Counted from the stretch's first letter, positions 41,906 through 48,454 are shown. The stretch is DNA of 48,470 nt from an uncultured Lachnospiraceae bacterium (GCA_900317825.1 ONIH01000011.1:1-48470); one strand, 5' to 3'. Made by a program: numbers and translations. The notes: generated by a model from the letters alone, not told the origin.

Positions 41906-42031
41906 ATGGTATTACAAAGAAAAATATATAAAAAACTTTTGGAATGGAAGAATGAAAGCAAAGGGAAAAAAGCGCTTATGGTGGAAGGGGCGCGTCGAAT
42001 CGGAAAGTCTACCATCTGTGAGGAGTCATGA
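41906..42031 (+). pseudogene. 5' remnant of a COG1373-type AAA ATPase
   Basis: A 41-residue frame MVLQRKIYKKLLEWKNESKG ... LMVEGARRIGKSTICEES. This is the start of the AAA_14/DUF4143 ATPases, whose Walker A loop reads GARR(V/I)GKST. The frame stops right after the P-loop and sequence beyond belongs to an opposite-strand gene, so the rest (~350 residues) has been lost. The upstream repeats are intact. The fragment is too short to work as an ATPase. Confidence 0.85.
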
Positions 42032-42259
42032 AAAAACCGCTATCAGAAGCATAACCAGTGAAGCGATAAACCAGATCTTCGGGGTAGTGCTTCTTTTATC
42101 AGCGCCCTCAACAGCTATTTCTGTCCATCTTCTGTCAAGATACTCGCCGCCGCAATACCTGCAGTGGCGTATTGGCGTGCCATAGGCGAAAGAATTTGTA
42201 TCCTCTCTGTTCTTCTTCCCGCACATCGGACAGTTCCATTCAAGATAAGTAAGTGACAT
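42026..42259 (-). CDS. Zinc-ribbon protein with C-terminal membrane helix
   Basis: A 77-residue protein with two CxxC pairs (CPMCGKKN and CRYCGGEY) forming a zinc ribbon. A C-terminal hydrophobic helix follows (IWFIASLVMLLIAVFS) with almost nothing after it, so it is likely a tail-anchored membrane protein. GAGGAGG lies 8 bases before ATG 42259. Its 3' end coincides with the break point of the truncated ATPase, so its own last residues may have been set by that deletion. Function unknown. Confidence 0.72.
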   Translation of the reverse strand: MSLTYLEWNCPMCGKKNREDTNSFAYGTPIRHCRYCGGEYLDRRWTEIAVEGADKRSTTPKIWFIASLVMLLIAVFS

Positions 42260-42353
42260 ATATATTATCCTCCTCGAAATACTACTCTTAATATATCATG
42301 TATAAGATAAGGTTGTCAGACGGCCAAATATTATGTAGTAGCAAAATCCTGGG

Positions 42354-42382
42354 TTGAATTATGGCTGAATATAGTGTATGAT
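42354..42382 (+). promoter_or_regulatory. Promoter of the toxin-antitoxin operon
   Basis: TTGAAT (42354-42359), 17 bp, TATGAT (42377-42382), then AAGGAGGAAA ahead of the antitoxin start. Confidence 0.7.
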
Positions 42383-42405
42383 ATAGCTACAAGGAGGAAA
42401 GCAAT

Positions 42406-42687
42406 ATGCCTATTATACCAATGAAAGATCTGAAGAATACAACAGAGATTGAACGCAGGTGCAACGAGACGGACGGGCCTGTTTATATAACTAAAAACGG
42501 ATACGGGAGCCTTGTCGTCATGAGCATGGATTATTACGAACGGACGATGGGGAAGATCAGAGAGGCTTCTATTGTAAACAAGGGTCTCCGGGATATTGAG
42601 CAGGGACATACGACAGATGGTAGAGAAGCCCTTGACGAAATAAGGAGGACACATGCAGACCGGAATATTCACATATCGGCTGTCTGA
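42406..42687 (+). CDS. Phd/YefM-type antitoxin
   Basis: A 93-residue protein of the Phd/YefM family. The N-terminal DNA-binding part (MPIIPMKDLKNTTEIERRCN) leads into PVYITKNGYGSLVVMSMDYYE, the typical beta-strand and helix of this fold. The C-terminal part binds and neutralises the toxin. It overlaps the toxin gene by 35 bp and shares its transcript; auto-repression at the promoter is usual for the family. Confidence 0.93.
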   Translation: MPIIPMKDLKNTTEIERRCNETDGPVYITKNGYGSLVVMSMDYYERTMGKIREASIVNKGLRDIEQGHTTDGREALDEIRRTHADRNIHISAV

Positions 42688-42988
42688 TGCTGCTAAAGAA
42701 GACATGGTAGAAATATATGATTATATTTCATTCAATTTATCAAATCCGGATGCTGCAAATGCTTTTTTTGATGAATTCGACATAAAAGCTGTAGAAATCT
42801 GTAAATCGCCAAAAAGCGGAATACCTGTGAATAATGAGTATATCATTCGTGATGATGTACGCAAATTTCTTGTAAAAAATTATATTGCATATTATATAGC
42901 GGATTTTGAAAATAATGAGATTCAGATTGCCAGGGTGGTATACGGCGGCATGGATCAGGAAAAAGTTTTCAGGAAGACATCATTCTGA
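42653..42988 (+). CDS. RelE/ParE-family toxin
   Basis: A 111-residue protein with the RelE/ParE fold: YRLSDAAKEDMVEIYDYIS at the start, FFDEFDIKAVEICKSPKSG in the middle, then RKFLVKNYIAYYIADFENNE and IQIARVVYGGMDQEKVF at the end. The ending resembles ParE (gyrase-directed) more than RelE (ribosome-dependent mRNase), but the target cannot be settled. The ribosome site AGGAGGA lies inside the antitoxin gene. Frame intact, so the pair is probably functional. Confidence 0.92.
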   Translation: MQTGIFTYRLSDAAKEDMVEIYDYISFNLSNPDAANAFFDEFDIKAVEICKSPKSGIPVNNEYIIRDDVRKFLVKNYIAYYIADFENNEIQIARVVYGGMDQEKVFRKTSF

Positions 42989-43062
42989 TAATATGAAATA
43001 GCAACTATCGGATAAATCACCGTTTACCGATGTGCACCGGATCCGGACACAATTTACAAAAG

Positions 43063-43256
43063 CAGGGCCAGAAGCCCTGTTTTCACCTGCCAGAAACGAG
43101 GGTAAAAATAGAGTTGTCTCAAAAAACGGGACAACTCTATTTTTGTGGAAGAAATCACTCGAACAGAATTGCGTGTACAATTCTGCTCCGGCAGATCGTT
43201 TTTTGATGAAAAACCTCATGCCGGATGGAATCACGAAAAATTGTATGCACAATTTT
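43063..43256. repeat. Palindrome-rich non-coding patch
   Basis: In under 200 bases there are four dyads. CAGGGC/GCCCTG (43063-43068/43074-43079) plus T run likely ends the toxin transcript. A perfect 15-bp stem follows (43104-43118/43130-43144) with an 11-nt loop. Then come CAGAATTG/CAATTCTG (43164-43171/43178-43185) and AAAAATTG/CAATTTTT (43236-43243/43249-43256). The last two share the core ATTGyrTGyaCAAT. Overlapping short frames look like artefacts. The region 43260-43418 shows nothing recognisable. Confidence 0.65.
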
Positions 43257-43418
43257 TGTTTAAGGATAGTATTTCGATGAAGTGCCATAGGTGTCAAACG
43301 GCGAATTGGCAGCGGAATGAAAATCAAATTATTTTCGGAGAATACTTCTCCCCGGCTGCGCAGTCACACCGGTGACAGCACATTGTCAGCGGATTGACTG
43401 CGGAATCAGGGAGGAGGA

Positions 43419-43736
43419 TTAGTCAAGGTTCTGGTTGCTTACGGCCGCCAAGATGGTTTCTGTGTCTATGCATTTTTTACCCTATTGAGCTCCAATAACT
43501 ATGGCATCCGACATGATATTATCTATCGTTCGAGGATTTCCGCGTGCATGACCAGCGATTGCTGATAATGCAGCATCTTCGATGATGGCTTTAGAGGATC
43601 CTGCACTGCACAGCTTGTGTACGATATACGCTACTGTTTCTTCATCAGATAAACCTTTATATTTGTAATGCACCGTGATACGTTGTCTGAGTGCTTCATA
43701 AACAGGAGGAAAATTTTTCCTTATGTACCATTTCAT
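43419..43736 (-). pseudogene. ExeA/TniB-type transposition ATPase remnant with amber stop
   Basis: Only the C-terminal lid region of an ExeA-like AAA ATPase is left: EALRQRITVHYKYKGLSDEE, then AALSAIAGHARGNPRTIDNI. The Walker motifs are missing. The frame is cut by TAG at 43484-43482, after which the same frame continues with the normal family ending (CIDTETILAAVSNQNLD) to TAA at 43419. So it has both an N-terminal truncation and an in-frame nonsense mutation. ATPases of this type assist DDE transposases; here the transposase is gone. Confidence 0.8.
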
Positions 43737-43779
43737 ATAAGGAATGCCTTACGGCTGATATCGTACTTTTTAACAGACC

Positions 43780-44214
43780 TTACCATTCACGGCGTTTGTC
43801 GTTATAAACACCTAGCCAGCGATAGAGGATAGACGGTGATATAAAGTATTCCTCGCAGAGCCTCTCAACGGTCATGAGATGGCAAGAATAAACCGCAAGA
43901 ACGATGATAATGTAAAAAAGGCTATAATGTAGATATGGGACGATAGGATCTGATAAGATGGCATGGGTATGGCCGCACTCACAGATAACCCTTGTTATCC
44001 TTATAGATTGGGTGGAGGGAGAATAATCCTTGAAATCGATAATGTAGCGATTGTAGCTGCCATAGGGGTGGCAGCCGCCTTTGAGGCCACAGGAAGGGCA
44101 TACCTCCTCTTCTATCCGAAGTTCCTTATTGACAGCCTCATTCATATCAAAACCAGAAATTTTTGATTTTTTTAGCTGAATTAACTTGCAAATGATCGTA
44201 TTCTTTCGTATCAT
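43780..44214 (-). pseudogene. DUF6431-like element protein, probably truncated
   Basis: Up to 144 residues. The recognisable part is EVCPSCGLKGGCHPYGSYNR and RITRVICECGHTHAILSDPI, a zinc-binding pattern of DUF6431 proteins that travel with transposase and ExeA-type ATPase genes. A hydrophobic stretch and a helix-turn-helix-like LCEEYFISPSILYRWLG follow before the frame ends abruptly at EW. The likely start is the internal Met at about residue 24, since the first 23 residues are AT-rich and lie under a plus-strand promoter. Treated as a remnant because its partners are broken. Confidence 0.6.
44186..44214 (+). promoter_or_regulatory. Promoter of the small RNA candidate
   Basis: TTGCAA (44186-44191), exactly 17 bp, TATCAT (44209-44214). 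Predicted start near 44221 coincides with the first hairpin of the downstream structure. Confidence 0.55.
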
Positions 44215-44220
44215 AGTGAT

Positions 44221-44311
44221 GTTCCGTGTCTTAGGGCATGACCCTGTATGTTACACGGTTTGTGGTAAGAGGAAGAGCACGACTTTCCAGGTGGGGCTCC
44301 TCCTCTTTTTT
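44221..44311 (+). ncRNA. Candidate ~90-nt small RNA
   Basis: The first structure is CCGTGT (44224-44229) with ACACGG (44253-44258), enclosing AGGG/CCCT (44233-44236/44242-44245). The second is AAGAGGAAGAGC (44267-44278) with GCTCCTCCTCTT (44296-44307), 12 bp with one wobble, ending in a T run. A promoter of good spacing lies immediately upstream, and there is no sensible reading frame. It diverges from the DUF6431-like gene and its promoter overlaps that gene's 5' end. The single loop GACTTTCCAGGTGGG is a possible pairing site. Not matched to a known RNA family. Confidence 0.5.
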
Positions 44312-44420
44312 ATTTATTTACAGCCGGATATACTATACCGAAAGATAATAATTATTGCAAGAAAAAAGTGTGCCGTTATATACAGCACACTCTAATAGCT
44401 AAAATTATAGTATTCTGATT

Positions 44421-44564
44421 TTAATTCGCAGTTATTTTGCGGTAGGCGGAGAACATAAAATGACGCATTACAATATCATAGATTTCAGCGGCCTTATACT
44501 TACTGATTTCACCAGAATAAATCCGGCGACCAATGTTCAAACGTTGTTCTTTGGTGTATTTCAT
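44421..44564 (-). pseudogene. IS3-type OrfA (helix-turn-helix) stub
   Basis: A 47-residue frame starting MKYTKEQRLNIGRRIYSGEI and SKYKAAEIYDI, the opening helices of IS3/IS150-type OrfA proteins. It then switches to an unrelated ending (MRHFMFSAYRKITAN) and stops, where full OrfA would continue for ~50 residues. An internal deletion is likely. The stretch beyond the start (44640-44672) contains GTGTCCAAAAATTAACCCC and CCGTGTC, which may be the old IS end. Between 44312 and 44420 a 7-bp dyad AGTGTGC/GCACACT is the only visible structure. Confidence 0.7.
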
Positions 44565-44679
44565 GGTAAACCTCTTGTTCAAGTAGAGAAGATCAACTGT
44601 TTTAGAAATGGATAGTCTCTATCTTTATTATGTAAGATCCGTGTCCAAAAATTAACCCCTCCGTGTCTAAATAAGTTTT

Positions 44680-44909
44680 GTGCTGGAGTCACCGGTTAAG
44701 CCGAAACTTATACTTGGCGTTTCATATAGCGTCACTATATCGAGCAGCCAAGGTGGCAAGATAAAGGATGCTAGGAAAACAGTTGAAGTTATAAATAAGG
44801 AGCGTGCCAAAGGCGGGAAAATTATATATGTCAATTTTCTTGATGGGGCAGGCTGGATAGGACGACAGGCAGACCTGAAGGCAGAGCCGAATCTCGAGGT
44901 GTCTATGCC
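44680..44909 (+). pseudogene. C-terminal scrap of a type II restriction endonuclease
   Basis: About 75 codons reading SVTISSSQGGKIKDARKTVE, INKERAKGGKIIYVNFLDGA and GWIGRQADLKAEP. Phrases such as (N/S)SQGGKIKDA and VNFLDGAGWIGRQAD are typical of the C-terminal part of certain type II restriction enzymes. There is no start codon with a ribosome site and no methyltransferase nearby. The frame runs without a stop through a REP-like repeat into the PrsW gene, which is accidental: the PrsW gene has its own promoter and start. Confidence 0.6.
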
Positions 44910-44935
44910 AAGGGACAGGTCCATTTTTCATCTTT
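44910..44935 (+). repeat. REP-like 26-bp repeat, copy A
   Basis: Core GGGACAGGTCCATTTTTCAT, flanked by AA and CTTT, forms an imperfect hairpin (GGAC-AG-GTCC, with A and T runs extending the stem). Identical over 26 bp to copies B and C. Confidence 0.85.
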
Positions 44936-44944
44936 CCTCTGTTG

Positions 44945-44973
44945 TTGACATTTCCACTATACAGTTATACAAT
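44945..44973 (+). promoter_or_regulatory. Promoter of the PrsW-like gene
   Basis: Consensus TTGACA (44945-44950), 17 bp, TACAAT (44968-44973). Start codon 45019 lies 45 bases downstream with GGAG before it. Confidence 0.75.
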
Positions 44974-45018
44974 TCTCCCGTTACGCAAAAAACTCATGCA
45001 ATTACGATGGAGAAGCAT

Positions 45019-45897
45019 ATGACAAAAAGACTGGATGAATCGGTAAAGAGTGGATGCCCTGATTATGACAGGCCGAGAAAACGTGGACAGCTGATAGTGA
45101 CCGGAGTGCTGATATTTTTATTTGCACTCGGGATGCTGATTGACGAAGCGGATTTTATGGGCACAAGCCACACTGGCGTGATCCGGTATCTGGAGGTGTA
45201 CAGCGCATTTTTGCCGCTGCTTATATATATCGTGCCATTTGTAATCATAGTGAAAAAACTCGGAGTTGAAGCCGGGCTTAGCAGCCGAAAGCTGTTGAGC
45301 GCGGCTTTTTGTGGTGCATTTATCTCTTCTGCTCTGGCTGCTGAGATAAATGACGGCTTTGATTCATTGATGAAACACCTGATGGGACATGCTTATTCAG
45401 AGAACTGGCTGGGATCATTCGAGACGGGGATAGCAGAGGAACTTCTGAAGCTGGCAACCGTGGCGATGCTTCTGTACGTGTGGGACAGCGAAACGCTAGA
45501 TCAGTATATGATAACTGGAATGTGCACAGGCATGGGATTCCAGATCGAGGAGGATATCTCATACATCACACAAAGCGGATTTAAGAATGTAAATGATGCT
45601 TTTCCCACGGCACTTGACCGGATCAGCGGGTCTGTCGGCTCGCACTGGGCCTATGCTGCTATGACTGCGGTCGGGCTCTACATGATCAAAAGAACCACCG
45701 GGAAAGGCCATCGGATAAAGGGATTCGGACTGATCCTTTTTGTCATAGTCAATCACTTCCTGTACGATACGCCGCTAGGCGAGATAAATCTAGTCAATGT
45801 GCTGCTAACTGTGGCAGTCGTCCTGCCAGTACTCATCTCATTAGATGAAAAAAGGGACAGGTCCATTTTTCATCTTTTTAGAGGAGAAGGGATCTAG
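45019..45897 (+). CDS. PrsW-family intramembrane metalloprotease
   Basis: A 292-residue polytopic protein related to Bacillus PrsW, which cleaves an anti-sigma factor inside the membrane. About seven hydrophobic segments are visible from residue ~35 on. The family motifs are all present: EExxK (Glu140-Glu141-Leu-Leu-Lys144), FxxxE (Phe174 ... Glu178, FQIEED) and HxxxD (His246 ... Asp250, HFLYD). ATG 45019 is chosen for GGAG at 45009-45012; ATG 45007 is the alternative. The last ~13 residues (RDRSIFHLFRGEGI) are encoded by REP-like copy B, so the original C-terminus has been replaced. The substrate is unknown; no sigma or anti-sigma gene is adjacent. Confidence 0.85.
   Translation: MTKRLDESVKSGCPDYDRPRKRGQLIVTGVLIFLFALGMLIDEADFMGTSHTGVIRYLEVYSAFLPLLIYIVPFVIIVKKLGVEAGLSSRKLLSAAFCGAFISSALAAEINDGFDSLMKHLMGHAYSENWLGSFETGIAEELLKLATVAMLLYVWDSETLDQYMITGMCTGMGFQIEEDISYITQSGFKNVNDAFPTALDRISGSVGSHWAYAAMTAVGLYMIKRTTGKGHRIKGFGLILFVIVNHFLYDTPLGEINLVNVLLTVAVVLPVLISLDEKRDRSIFHLFRGEGI
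45852..45877 (+). repeat. REP-like 26-bp repeat, copy B (inside the PrsW gene end)
   Basis: Same 26-bp core as copy A, same orientation. The flanks extend the palindrome to GATGAAAA ... TTTTCATC. It supplies codons for the PrsW C-terminus. Confidence 0.88.
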
Positions 45898-46694
45898 GCT
45901 ACTCCTCCGCAGCCATCAAGCATTACGTCGAAGCTCCAGTCCTTCGATGAGTACCATCCGCTGTAGCCGTCACCTGTCACATAGAATGATGCGGACTTTG
46001 TATTAGTGGAATATCTCTTTGTCACGCGCAATCTGGTGCCCTTCGGCACTGTCTGCTTGTATTTAGTGCATTTATTGTCCGAATAGATACGGATAGATTT
46101 AGTCACAGGCAGGCTGTATCTTTTCATTTGGGGGCTATCATTATTCGTGTTTTCATAACCGGCGACCTGCAGGGTACTGCTATCAGGCTTCAGCCTGCCG
46201 TTTCTATAGGATAGAGTCACATAGCATGAAGAATACCCTATAAGCGGCGCGCCTGAATCCTGTATCATGGCTTTTATCTTATTGTTCTTTGAATTTATGG
46301 ATTCTATCCATCTGCAGCCGTAGAGGGAGTAGAAATCATAGACCTTTTTTAGCTTATTGCCGCGGTACTCGTATATAAGCATAGGCCCGTCGTAATTCTC
46401 ACCGTATGGATTTATATAGAGCAGATGCTTCTTCCCAAGCTTTATGAATTTATAATTATAGCCAAAAAACCAGTTTGTTAATGAAAACTTCCTGCTACCG
46501 TTTACTGAAACTGTAAATAAGTGGTAGTAGTCATTGTCGTACTGAGATTTTTTAAATGTGATCCTTTCCTTGATGCCATCTCCGTTCATATCGATAGAGA
46601 CAGTTTTTGATGCTGCTTCCGCTGGAATTGGGCGCATAGTTAGAAGGGCCATTGACGTTGCAAGAATTGCAGCAGTGATTTTTATTATTTTCAT
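45894..46694 (-). CDS. Exported protein of unknown function with calcium-loop-like motif
   Basis: A 266-residue protein. The start at 46694 is preferred because of GAGAGGAAC upstream. It has a signal peptide (1-27, ending AEAAS), then SIDMNGDGIKERITF, a D-x-N-x-D-G loop seen in VCBS/FG-GAP-like and dockerin calcium sites, then a beta-rich central region. The C-terminal ~80 residues (IRIYSDNKCTKYKQTVPKGT) resemble an SH3-like module with a WYSSKDW end. No family is named with confidence. Its stop overlaps the PrsW stop on the palindrome CTAG. Confidence 0.75.
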   Translation of the reverse strand: MKIIKITAAILATSMALLTMRPIPAEAASKTVSIDMNGDGIKERITFKKSQYDNDYYHLFTVSVNGSRKFSLTNWFFGYNYKFIKLGKKHLLYINPYGENYDGPMLIYEYRGNKLKKVYDFYSLYGCRWIESINSKNNKIKAMIQDSGAPLIGYSSCYVTLSYRNGRLKPDSSTLQVAGYENTNNDSPQMKRYSLPVTKSIRIYSDNKCTKYKQTVPKGTRLRVTKRYSTNTKSASFYVTGDGYSGWYSSKDWSFDVMLDGCGGVA

Positions 46695-46819
46695 GTAGTT
46701 CCTCTCAATCAGACGGATACCGCCAATCACTAAATTACATCAGACAAACCAATTGACGAAAGTATATATCTGCAGGCTATAGGTGTCAAGATTTTCGGGA
46801 AGCTTGTCTCACCTCCCGA

Positions 46820-46845
46820 AAAGATGAAAAATGGACCTGTCCCTT
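46820..46845 (-). repeat. REP-like 26-bp repeat, copy C (inverted)
   Basis: The 26-bp core in reverse orientation, flanked by a further T run (CCCTTTTTTT to 46850). Together with copies A and B it brackets the PrsW gene and the exported-protein gene. Confidence 0.85.
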
Positions 46846-46899
46846 TTTTTCGGCTGATCTTTGGATATTTAAATTTGGTCCTTCCTTTGGCAATCTCCG

Positions 46900-47070
46900 T
46901 ACCGTCACGACGCATACGACAACCGGCCCGGCAGATCGGATTATGACAGATATGATCTGATCATAGGGATGGACGAGGAGAATATGTATTTCGTGAAAAG
47001 GATACTTGGCCATGATCCGGCAGTGTGCGGATATGATAGAAGAGGGATGCGCTGGATCGGGCAGTCATGA
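46900..47070 (+). pseudogene. Fragment of a low-molecular-weight protein tyrosine phosphatase
   Basis: The frame reads RSDYDRYDLIIGMDEENMYF, then VKRILGHDP, to TGA at 47068-47070. DYDRYDLIIGMD is the conserved mid-to-late segment of LMW-PTPs, in which the Asp acts as general acid. The N-terminal C(x)5R active-site loop is not found upstream and no start codon with a ribosome site precedes it. The fragment begins just after unrelated sequence downstream of REP copy C, so the gene was lost by deletion. Confidence 0.6.
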
Positions 47071-47188
47071 GTGTGGCTTTTTGAAAGTGTGAACCGAGTT
47101 ATACAAACTTTCTGCTGTTAATATATCATCAATAGTGATAAAATAACAGCTAAGAATAAGAGGGGGCAGGAAGATTGAGGTGATCATA

Positions 47189-47416
47189 ATGATAACTTTA
47201 TTTTGTGTGTTATTCATTATAGCTTTTCTTGTAGGAATAGTGAAGGTATTCGTGTGGATGATTTCGACAGCATTTCATCTGGTGCCTTTTCTGTTCGGGG
47301 TGGTCATGGTGATAGGCGTTATTATGGCAGCAGTCTATCTGCTTGGAATAATAGGTGCAGTGGCAGCGGTGATTGTAATTATTGCAGCCTGCGCCGGCGC
47401 CTGGCATCATGCATGA
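47189..47416 (+). CDS. Small hydrophobic membrane protein
   Basis: A 75-residue protein, ATG 47189 behind GAGGTGAT. It has two to three membrane helices (2-27, 30-50, 52-72) and ends ACAGAWHHA. Few charged residues are present. No family recognised. The next gene, a shortened DUF488 frame, starts 18 bp later with its own GGGAGG. Confidence 0.6.
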   Translation: MITLFCVLFIIAFLVGIVKVFVWMISTAFHLVPFLFGVVMVIGVIMAAVYLLGIIGAVAAVIVIIAACAGAWHHA

Positions 47417-47434
47417 TCAAGGGAGGAATACACA

Positions 47435-47569
47435 ATGAAGCTGCAGATAAAGAGAGCCTACGAAAAAGCCACAGAGGATGATGGAATAAGGATACTGGTC
47501 TTTGCGGCAAAGGATGAGGAGCATAGCAATGCAAAGGTTCTTCTCGACTGGCTTAGGAGTAAGTGTTAG
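47435..47569 (+). pseudogene. Internally deleted DUF488-family gene
   Basis: A 44-residue frame behind GGGAGGAA. The N-terminal half MKLQIKRAYEKATEDDGIRI is the usual DUF488 beginning (xxIKRAYEPxxxxDGxRVLVDRLWPRG). The C-terminal half FAAKDEEHSNAKVLLDWLRS is its usual end (LLYAAKDEEHNNAxVLxxxL). About 70-80 residues between them are missing, yet the frame is kept. Either a recent deletion left an open remnant, or a mini-protein is being made. DUF488 function is itself unsettled. Confidence 0.75.
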
Positions 47570-47574
47570 TTTTT

Positions 47575-48306
47575 CTATCTCCGCCCGATAACCTCGAATG
47601 GTATATATATTATTACCATGATCATCAGCGCCAGAAGGGCGTAGCCGGCTAGATATCCGGGCACTCCCATTTTAGAGGCCAGAAATGAAAGAGGGGTGTC
47701 TGATGGGGGCCAGTTTATGAACATATAGTTGCAGTCGGTGATCTTGTCAAAAATATAGACAGGCGGGACGATGACAGCCAGAAAGACAGCTTCATACCAT
47801 AGATGACTGATCCGGGGCCGCAGGCGTTTGTCTATAAGCAGAAGGATGGGGTAGAGGAGGAGCATCTCATGCCAGATATATCCATAAAGATTAAAATAGT
47901 TCCATGCCGGGTACAGGGTCCAGTCAGGGAGCAGGAGAGCGAATATAGAACCGGGGCCCAGCAGGATCACAGCGATTTCTCCGAAGAATGCCCTTGCTCT
48001 TGAAGAGGGTATAAATGACGCCAGAAGAAAGTCAAAAGCAGCGAGCCCGCATAGATGAAGAGGGAGCATACCGATATTTGCGCGATGGATTGAAAAGAGC
48101 ACCAGCCATTTCGAGGCCTCCATGCAGATGAGGAAGACAGGAATGGCATTTATTATCAGATCCCTTTTTCTTTTGCCAGCTCTTATAAAAATAATGGCAA
48201 TAAGTGCCATAGCAGCACCAATGGCAGCAAGGCAGCCGAAATGAGTGGCAGAAAAGATCCTGTATCCGCTACCTGAAGGAATATCACTTTCGTATCTGAA
48301 AAACAA
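47575..48306 (-). CDS. YwaF/TIGR02206-family membrane protein
   Basis: A 243-residue protein with six or seven membrane helices. The signature segments are MLPLHLCGLAAFDFLLASF (~80-100), WNYFNLYGYIWHEMLLLYPI and a C-terminal part with NYMFINWPP. These conserved His, Trp and Asn positions match the TIGR02206 (YwaF) family of unknown function. The start is TTG 48306 with AAGGAG about 12 bases upstream; an ATG nearer the ribosome site is out of frame. It converges on the DUF488 remnant with 5 bp between them. Confidence 0.88.
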   Translation of the reverse strand: MFFRYESDIPSGSGYRIFSATHFGCLAAIGAAMALIAIIFIRAGKRKRDLIINAIPVFLICMEASKWLVLFSIHRANIGMLPLHLCGLAAFDFLLASFIPSSRARAFFGEIAVILLGPGSIFALLLPDWTLYPAWNYFNLYGYIWHEMLLLYPILLLIDKRLRPRISHLWYEAVFLAVIVPPVYIFDKITDCNYMFINWPPSDTPLSFLASKMGVPGYLAGYALLALMIMVIIYIPFEVIGRR

Positions 48307-48368
48307 ATCGAATCATCTCCTTTTAAGGTGTATTCTAGCATAATTATTAGTACAGTAACAGGCTTATG

Positions 48369-48454
48369 TGCTATAATAATCTAGGCATGTATCATATTCA
48401 GAGCAAACAAAAAAGCAGATTATTTAAAACTCTAATCTGCTCTGAATGTGATAC
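48369..48454 (+). promoter_or_regulatory. Outward promoter followed by overlapping dyads
   Basis: TGCTATAAT (TATAAT 48372-48377) predicts a start near 48384. Directly downstream, a 16-bp outer dyad (48389-48404 with 48439-48454, one wobble) encloses a 9-bp inner hairpin AGCAGATTA/TAATCTGCT (48414-48422/48433-48441). The two right arms share bases 48439-48441, so both stems cannot be complete at once. The regulated gene would lie beyond the window. Confidence 0.5.

Noticed and set aside
43032-43375. Two overlapping short plus-strand frames (82 and 76 codons)
   Set aside because: They run through perfect palindromes and a terminator-like hairpin and have no ribosome sites, so they are probably artefacts of a repeat.
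44680-45897. Single 405-residue fusion protein
   Set aside because: The N-terminal 75 residues are an endonuclease scrap followed by a REP-like repeat, and the PrsW part has its own promoter, ribosome site and start.
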